Source: Liolophura sinensis (lineage: Eukaryota > Mollusca > Polyplacophora > Chitonida > Chitonidae). Taken from it: a stretch of 64,000 bases of DNA. Location: contig NC_088299.1 in the NCBI RefSeq assembly GCF_032854445.1, positions 14,067,608 to 14,131,607 of the forward strand, written 5' to 3'. Under the pieces are notes generated by a model that saw only the letters and a program-made list of their open reading frames with translations, was not told the DNA's origin and did not search any database. Positions within the stretch are counted from its first letter, which is position 1; each line of letters opens with the position of its first letter. The translations under genes were made by a program, and so were the position numbers. Positions 57,661-64,000 of the stretch are shown in pieces.

Positions 57661-60206
57661 AGTGAAGACTGTATGTTTAACAGTTGAATATAGGCGAAAG
57701 AAACCAACTATAATATAGGCGAAAGTCAAAAGAAACCAACCATAATATACATACCTACTTTTTTCTGGATAAACTAAATCTGTTTGTTCGTTAATTATGT
57801 ATTAATGTAATAATTTCAATTTACAGGCGCAAATGTGCGGAAAGCTTAAGGACGTAACGGTACCAGTTAATAAAATGCAGAATATATTCTGTTACTGTAG
57901 CAGATTGTACTGTCATTGCAGCAGATTATTTTGTTACATATTATATTAATTTACCACAAAGATTGTATTAAACTCGCAGAAAATTCTGTTGAATATGACA
58001 GAGTATTATATTATAGTATAAGAAAATGCATTCTAGCATCACTTAGTGGATAACAAGATTTCTGTTAAAATTAACACTTTCTGGAGACAAAAGCGAACTA
58101 ACAAGACGTGGAATTCAGTGACCTGTTTGACCACGGCCCGAAAGGCTGTAGTGAGCACAACACTTTGATATATCCAGATACCTGGCTGTTTGTCCTCATA
58201 CACCTACGTACATCATGCTGTACAGCGAAAAATACATGTTCTTATGACGCAAATAATCAATAAAATAACAACCACAGTGTACTATGAAAACAGCTTCCGT
58301 AAATGGCTTTTCCCTGCCCTGTTTGATGTTTCGCGTGTTAATAAAAGGATCTGGCAGTGTCCGGAAGTTAATTGAACTGTTCAGACATCACTTCCGAGCG
58401 ACTCAACGTGACCTTGTATCAACAAGTTCGCAAGCATCGGGTTATTAAAAACAATAACCTGGTGCTAGGTCGGCGAGTAGGACTATTATTTAAGAAAACA
58501 AACCAGGTAATTTATCATTTCATAAGAGTGACATTCAGCACAAATTGTCTTTTTGCCGGTATTAAAGACTGGACTATAGTAGACATGCGGGAAATCACAT
58601 GGTCATCTCCTCTCGTATTCTGGACAGTAATAAATCTATCCGTAGAGTACAGCCGAACTCGTACAATAAAAGTGCATCAGGACACACGAGGCATGATTTC
58701 AATCCAGGCCTTGGACATGGAATTGTTACGTCACTGTTATTGACTAGCGCGACCATCTTTACCATATAAAATAATACTGTTATTTGAAATTAAACTTGAA
58801 TATATAAATTCCAGTGCTGAAAATTGACTGATAACCCACAGGGTTGTAAGTGGCCTCAAAGTCAGGCCTCTAATCGCCCGCCAGTCTCGCATCTGAACAG
58901 ATCCGAACTGATCTAGACGGTTTGGCTAACACCTCTCCCACAAATATGCAGTCTGAGCCTCATTTCAGAGCCGGATTCTGTGTGATGCCCGGGCAGTTTA
59001 ATACCAGACAACGCTGTACTGTGATCTAAATGAAATGATCAACACTTTGAAACCTACAGTTTTACTAATCCTTTATAGCTAGTGGGTAGACAGTTATTTG
59101 TACCACTTGTTTACAATCACGAGTTATCTACAGTGTAGGATATAAATCTGACCACGGCTTTATTATACGAAAGCAGGTCACATCTATGTAAAAAACAATC
59201 GTTATACGACGATATATGTTAAATTACTTACAATGTGACCTTAAAAACTCTTCAAGCGTGCATGTTGACTTAAAGCCGACACCGGAACAACGAAACTGGA
59301 TTCGAACTCGAGTCAATGGGTTACAGTAAGAATAACAATTCGTATTCTGCTTATTACCTATAGAAGTTCTAACTCAAGAGAATATAAGCGTCAAGTCAGA
59401 CGTTTTGTAAACCACTAGTAAATGTGAATGGGCGTTCCAAGTCGAGATACGCAAGGCCTATTTTCAAAACAAACGAAATCACCATTTGCCGAAGTAATGT
59501 GCAGGAAATAATACTTAAATAATAAATAAAGCTGGTGATTTCCCCTAGGTATTTATCAAAGTTGCTGGTGGATTGATTCGTGGTTTGATGTTTGGCACGG
59601 AATTCCGTTAATTCATTTCAGATATACGAACGACGGCCGTCGGTTTAACAGGAGCAGTAAACCACTGGCATTTGACAGATACCAAAGAACTGTCCAATTT
59701 GTGGCGCAAATATATTGAAAGCCGTCCACCGCTTGTTGTCAACAAGGCTGTGACGATAGTAACATAGGCGGGGGATTCGCTATAGTTCTCTATGCCTTTC
59801 TGGGTCTGAACAAAGACCTCCTTTTCGACAGCGATTGATAGACAACCTCTCCAAAGCGCGGCTGCTTGTTTCCCCCATACACTCAACTATACTGTACTGT
59901 CAGAATACATATATTGTTGTGCCGTTTTGGTAAATCAGTTTGACTGAGCCTAATTATGTGCCGTAATGTCATGCACAATTCTCAGATTAACTTTCACCAA
60001 ACTATGACATTACCTTACTCGTCAGTTTATCGATCACGAAAATCTTTTTCTTTGAATGCTGCTTAACGCTGTGTACTCAAGAAATTTTTGCACATATACG
60101 ATGTCGGTAGTTGTTTTGATATCCTAATGTATATCACTGAATCGACGGAGCAGCTGATCTGTTGTACACAGTGTATCATGTCGAAATGGTTAATATGATA
60201 CCAAAT

Positions 60207-60655
60207 CCTGGACTATGTACACCAGATTTATATTATACACCCTGGACTATGTACACCTGATTTATATTATATATCCTGGACTATGTACACTCGATTTATA
60301 TTATACATCCTGGACTATGGACACCAGATTTATATTATACATCCTGGACTATGGACACCAGATTTATATTATACACCCTGGACTATGTACACCAGATTTA
60401 CATTATACATCCTGGACTATGGACACCAGATTTATATTATACATCCTGGACTATGGACACCAGATTTATATTATACACCCTGGACTATGGACACCAGATT
60501 TATATTATACATCCTGGACTATGGACACCAGATTTATATTATACATCCTGGACTATGTACACCAGATTTACATTATACATCCTGGGCTATGGACACCAGA
60601 TTTATATTATACATCCTGGATTATGGACACCCGATTTATATTATACATCCTATTC
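60207..60655. repeat. 34-bp minisatellite, 13 units
   Basis: CCTGGACTATGGACACCAGA + TTTATATTATACAT every 34 bp from 60207. No stop falls in any forward frame, which produces three long overlapping open frames that are not genes. Confidence 0.95.
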
Positions 60656-60781
60656 TTCGTAGAGCTGATTTATATAGCAGACAAGAGAACTACGTTTTAT
60701 ACACGAGGCATATCCACAACACATGAGAACATGAGAGCATTTGTATTTGTATCACGGAAACAAATACTTACCCAAACAGGT

Positions 60782-61006
60782 CTATGTTGGTATTTCTGTC
60801 CAGTGCCGACGTGAGCAAGGGCCGATTGTCTTTGTCTGGCTGCTTCCTGGTTTGACCGGGCTGTATAAACCCGCGATGTCCTGACGGTCGCCTTCTATGC
60901 TATCGCTTTCTGGATGGCACATGGATGAGCAAGTGCAGAAAGTTCGAGTTGTGATGTCGTTAACTGGCTGGAAACGAGGGCGTGTCCATCTGCATGACCA
61001 CCCCAT
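60782..61006 (-). other. Possible exon, not assigned
   Basis: GC-richer than the flanks and followed on the minus strand by a good donor (TTTGG|GTAAGT at about 60774). Three frames are open in part; the one that reads ..KDNRPLLTSALDRNTNIDLF into the donor looks the most natural but has no ATG. No partner exon found, so a first or non-coding exon is possible. Confidence 0.25.
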
Positions 61007-61474
61007 GCCCTGTGAGCAAAGGGAAGTAATCGATAAATAGGGGCGGATTAGTTCATCAGCGAAGCAATGGAGCGATTGGCATTTTAGAAAATCGAAAGCG
61101 TCGTGATTATATCAAGCAATCAAGCGAAGGTTATTTTTATACTTCGAGAACGCACATATTTTCCCTGTGATGTCACGCAATCACCGTTTTGTCAATTTGC
61201 TGTAGACTGAAGTGAACTGTAGGGTACGAATGAGGCGAGGGTGTTCCCGGTTTCTCTACTATTGCGTATTCCACTGCAAAATGAGAGAATTCCGTATTAA
61301 TGCTGATTTATGGTTATAAATCACTTCAGACCAAAACGACTTTACGCATCGGATATGTTGAACGCCCAAACTATGGTCGATTGGCTGCTAAGAAATGAGG
61401 CCGCCAAAATTTATGGTGCGGATATCAATAGAGGTGTGTACTTTAGAAGGAAATAACAAAAGATTTAGAGCACA

Positions 61475-61785
61475 GAAAGTAAAACGAGGGCATTGTGATA
61501 GTTGGCAAATGGTCACACGAACAACCGGTGAAATCCGGCCTCTAGTCAATGTAACTCAGTTAGGGATTTGTTCGAACTATTCACGTAGATGCTTAAACAG
61601 TAGCAAATTACACCCCCCCCCCCCCCCCCAGCACCATGGCTTAAGCAGAATGATTTAAAACAAAAATTCCATTGATGTTAGTTGCACTTCATTAGAAGTC
61701 ACTGGTCTAGAATTACTCGAGATGGTGTGTTGTCATGACATTTAGTATACATTCAGATTAAACAATGTACAGATACCAGGACTGC
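61475..61785 (+). repeat. Dispersed repeat family 4, with 18-bp poly-C
   Basis: AGTTGGCAAATGGTCACACG, GGCCTCTAGTCAATGTAACT, C run at 61612-61629, GGCTTAAGCAGAATGATTTA, GTGTTGTCATGACATTTAG. A second partial copy of its 3' part follows at 61790-61850. Confidence 0.7.
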
Positions 61786-63362
61786 AATTTAAGTTGCAAT
61801 TTATTAGACGTCACTAGTCTAGAATTACTCAAAGAGACAAGATAAGTCCCTGAGCCGTAAGATAGAAACGGTACACCACATCGCCATCAGTCACCATGGA
61901 ATTTCAGAGTGAAGGCGGAGGCAGTTGGGACGAGCTCAGCGCTCGTGGAAAATAATTCATATTTGCCGCACGTCACTAACTGTTGCATGCGCACTTTTTT
62001 CGAAACTCGACAATGCATTCCCTTGGGTGTGCAGTAATTAAATAAAGGGCGTACCGTTCAATAAAAACGCCTGTTTTTAATAAAGCTATGTTTCGCACAA
62101 CCTTCGTTTGCCCCAGTTGCTAATATTTCTGCTCCACGCGTGGTACCGCTCTTCTACTGAAACCCGCCATATTGTCATATAGCTTCGTTTTGGATAGTAT
62201 TGGAGACTACCATTGTATGCAGATTTCGCTCCGCAGATCCTGCTAAGATGCGGTAAGAATTTACATTTAGTACAGTTCGAACCATATAAGTGTGCAGTGA
62301 TCCGCTCTTAGACATCTGGTTCGCCAGTCAGCTGAATGGACTGACAGGGAGGTTACTGTTGACATTTACACTACAGAGTTATCTCACATGTCCTTCAAAG
62401 GATGATCGGGCTTGAGTCTATCAAAATTACCACTGGGACAGTATTTTTACAGTTTTAGAGCCAAGTTCACAACTGTTTTTTTTTATTTGTTTGTTTCTGG
62501 ATGAATCAGGTAGACAATTTGCACAAGGTTTTCTTGCAATTAAGAATCTCATTTAATATCTCATTTTAATTATACGCCTGACGGATTAAGGTAACCGCGG
62601 GATTCATTCGTTGAAGGTGGAGACAACAAAAAAACGACATGAAGTTCAGATGAAAGAGTGCGAAAAGTTATTCCTAAATGTGGTCTTCAATATTTTTTTC
62701 CGATTTTTCCATAAGGAGATAAAGACACTTGAAAGTAATTTTTATATGGTGGGTATTTGGGACTACTTTTTGGTATTTATAGTCTTTCTTTAATAATGTC
62801 ATAAATGAGGATGTGACACAGTTTTAATAAATATTTTTGCACTAGAATTTGTTCTTTTCAGCTAACAAATGTATTAAACCTCAATCTGGATCATGTTCAT
62901 AAATATTATCATAATTTAGGTAAATTTAGCATATGTTTCGATATAAACAAAAAATTTCCTTTCAAATTAATTCATTAGACAAGCATCACATCCTTATTTA
63001 AATTTTCAAATACCCTTTTGTCTTGAAAAAAATCCAAAAAATATCAAGGATCATATTAGCAAATAAGTTCTGACTCTCTTTCATCTGATTTTGGCATCAT
63101 TTTTATGTTTTCCTCTCCTTTAATGAAGTTATACCACAAAAGCATGGGAATAAGCGCCAGTCAAATCCGATCTTCTTTATTTTTCCAGTATAACCCAAAT
63201 TGTAACCTTTCGGGACATATCAACTTCGCCAATGTCTGATGTCTATATTATTAACATGGTAATAAATTTGTAATACTAATAAATAGTTAAATAGTGATTT
63301 TGGTTCAATTTCAACCTGCCCACAGTGGCAAAACTTATGTAGAATGCTGCACTGGCTTCGCT
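61786..63362. other. Intergenic, AT-rich, no gene seen
   Basis: Short frames only; 62.5-63.2 kb is strongly AT-rich. Confidence 0.5.
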
Positions 63363-63500
63363 GGCATGAGGTTGACGTTGTCATCTAAGAGGTGTAACCA
63401 ATGCCTTGGCATGAGGTTGACGTTGTCATCTAAGAGGTGTAACCAATGCCTTGGCATGAGGTTGACGTTGTCATCTAACAGGTGTAACCAGTGCCCTGGC
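63363..63500. repeat. 45-bp tandem repeat, 3 units
   Basis: GGCATGAGGTTGACGTTGTC + ATCTAAGAGGTGTAACCAAT + GCCTT at 63363, 63408 and 63453. The period is a multiple of three, so the open frame repeats GMRLTLSSKRCNQCL. Confidence 0.92.
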
Positions 63501-64000
63501 ATTTGTTTTACGAAAGATGTTTGATCACTTTGCAAACAAATTGTTCTTTCCAAAGGCCTTCTAGATACATATTGCAGTAACAATTAGCACAAGGTATACT
63601 AATAAGTATGGCAAACTAAATAATACATAGAGATAAATGTAAAGCATTAACGATTAAAACGGTTATCATTACAACGTTGTTCGACTACAGTTAGGTGAAA
63701 GTCATGATGTCTGTAAGCGGCTAAACGATCTATATCCATTTACAGTTAGAATGTAAATTCCAACGGGTTCGGATTTCGCTGATTACGTGCAACCATTCGC
63801 CAACTACCGCACCGTCGTCGTTTCTCTAGTTTGACTTTGCGCACTGTCTTTTATATTCTATATGTTGTAAGATCTAGAGGGTAAACAACCACTGACTTCA
63901 ATTTCGTCAGCCATGTTTTCTATCACGAATTTTCATACATATGGCACGAACTCACAGCGAAGAGAAAAAACACAAAAAACTTGAAGGTTTTAGGTATTAA
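63501..64000. other. Right edge, nothing recognised
   Basis: No frame, repeat or site of note in the last 500 bp. Confidence 0.5.

Larger units (their letters stand above)
55654..60206. other. Intergenic with SINEs, no gene supported
   Basis: Besides the listed repeats, a 123-codon frame at 58372-58743 has no recognisable domain or splice sites and is taken as chance. Confidence 0.5.

Noticed and set aside
58372-58743. 123-codon plus frame
   Set aside because: Composition and sequence look random; no known motif and no splice context.
60215-60814. Long overlapping open frames (up to 199 codons) rich in Y, I, D and H
   Set aside because: They come from a 34-bp minisatellite with no stop in any forward frame. 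The period is not a multiple of three and all three frames are open, so there is no sign of selection on one protein.

Overview
This window is animal nuclear DNA, most likely from a mollusc or another lophotrochozoan. Three things point there: multi-exon genes with GT-AG introns, dense tRNA-derived SINEs of a MetaSINE-like type (head with Pol III A/B boxes, a CCACCATAATGCTGG core, and a tail ending in CAATCAAATAAATAAATA), and many minisatellites. I saw no bacterial gene, CRISPR array, rRNA or free-standing tRNA gene. The species cannot be named from the sequence.

Layout. 1-6.9 kb is intergenic DNA with two minisatellites (about 2.2-2.8 and 5.1-6.1 kb). From 6,932 to 26,731 (+) lies a ten-exon gene for a cation diffusion facilitator (CDF). 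Its exons join in frame to 573 codons. Its two metal motifs are both DxxxD, the pattern of the manganese branch (plant MTP8-11 type). From 29,715 to 43,545 (+) lies an eleven-exon papain-family cysteine protease (cathepsin F/L-like, 377 codons) with signal peptide, I29 propeptide and an intact Cys/His/Asn triad. Its catalytic cysteine sits on a 28-nt microexon. From 53,626 down to about 51,079 (-) lies a small gene I do not recognise: a signal-peptide exon followed by two homologous in-phase exons, each coding one six-cysteine module (CC-C-CC-C). The rest, 54-64 kb, holds repeats and a solo LTR and no gene I can support.

Mobile DNA. Intron 7 of the protease holds a 767-bp element with TTAA target duplications, about 20-bp terminal inverted repeats and a decayed THAP zinc finger on the minus strand, which fits a Kolobok-type DNA transposon relic. 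A 705-bp solo LTR with a GATG target duplication lies at 54,945-55,649. At least three SINE families and one further dispersed repeat family (copies near 36.5, 37.05, 45.65 and 61.5 kb) are scattered through introns and spacers. Tandem arrays have periods of about 30, 40, 81, 34, 53, 22, 46, 34, 34 and 45 bp.

The three genes have no obvious joint function. The CDF protein should move metal out of the cytosol into a compartment, the protease should act in lysosomes or outside the cell, and the cysteine-rich peptide should be secreted. The most novel-looking item is the exon-duplicated cysteine-rich peptide gene. Next are the THAP/TTAA element and the protease, which lacks a normally conserved disulfide cysteine and carries a cysteine-rich insertion.
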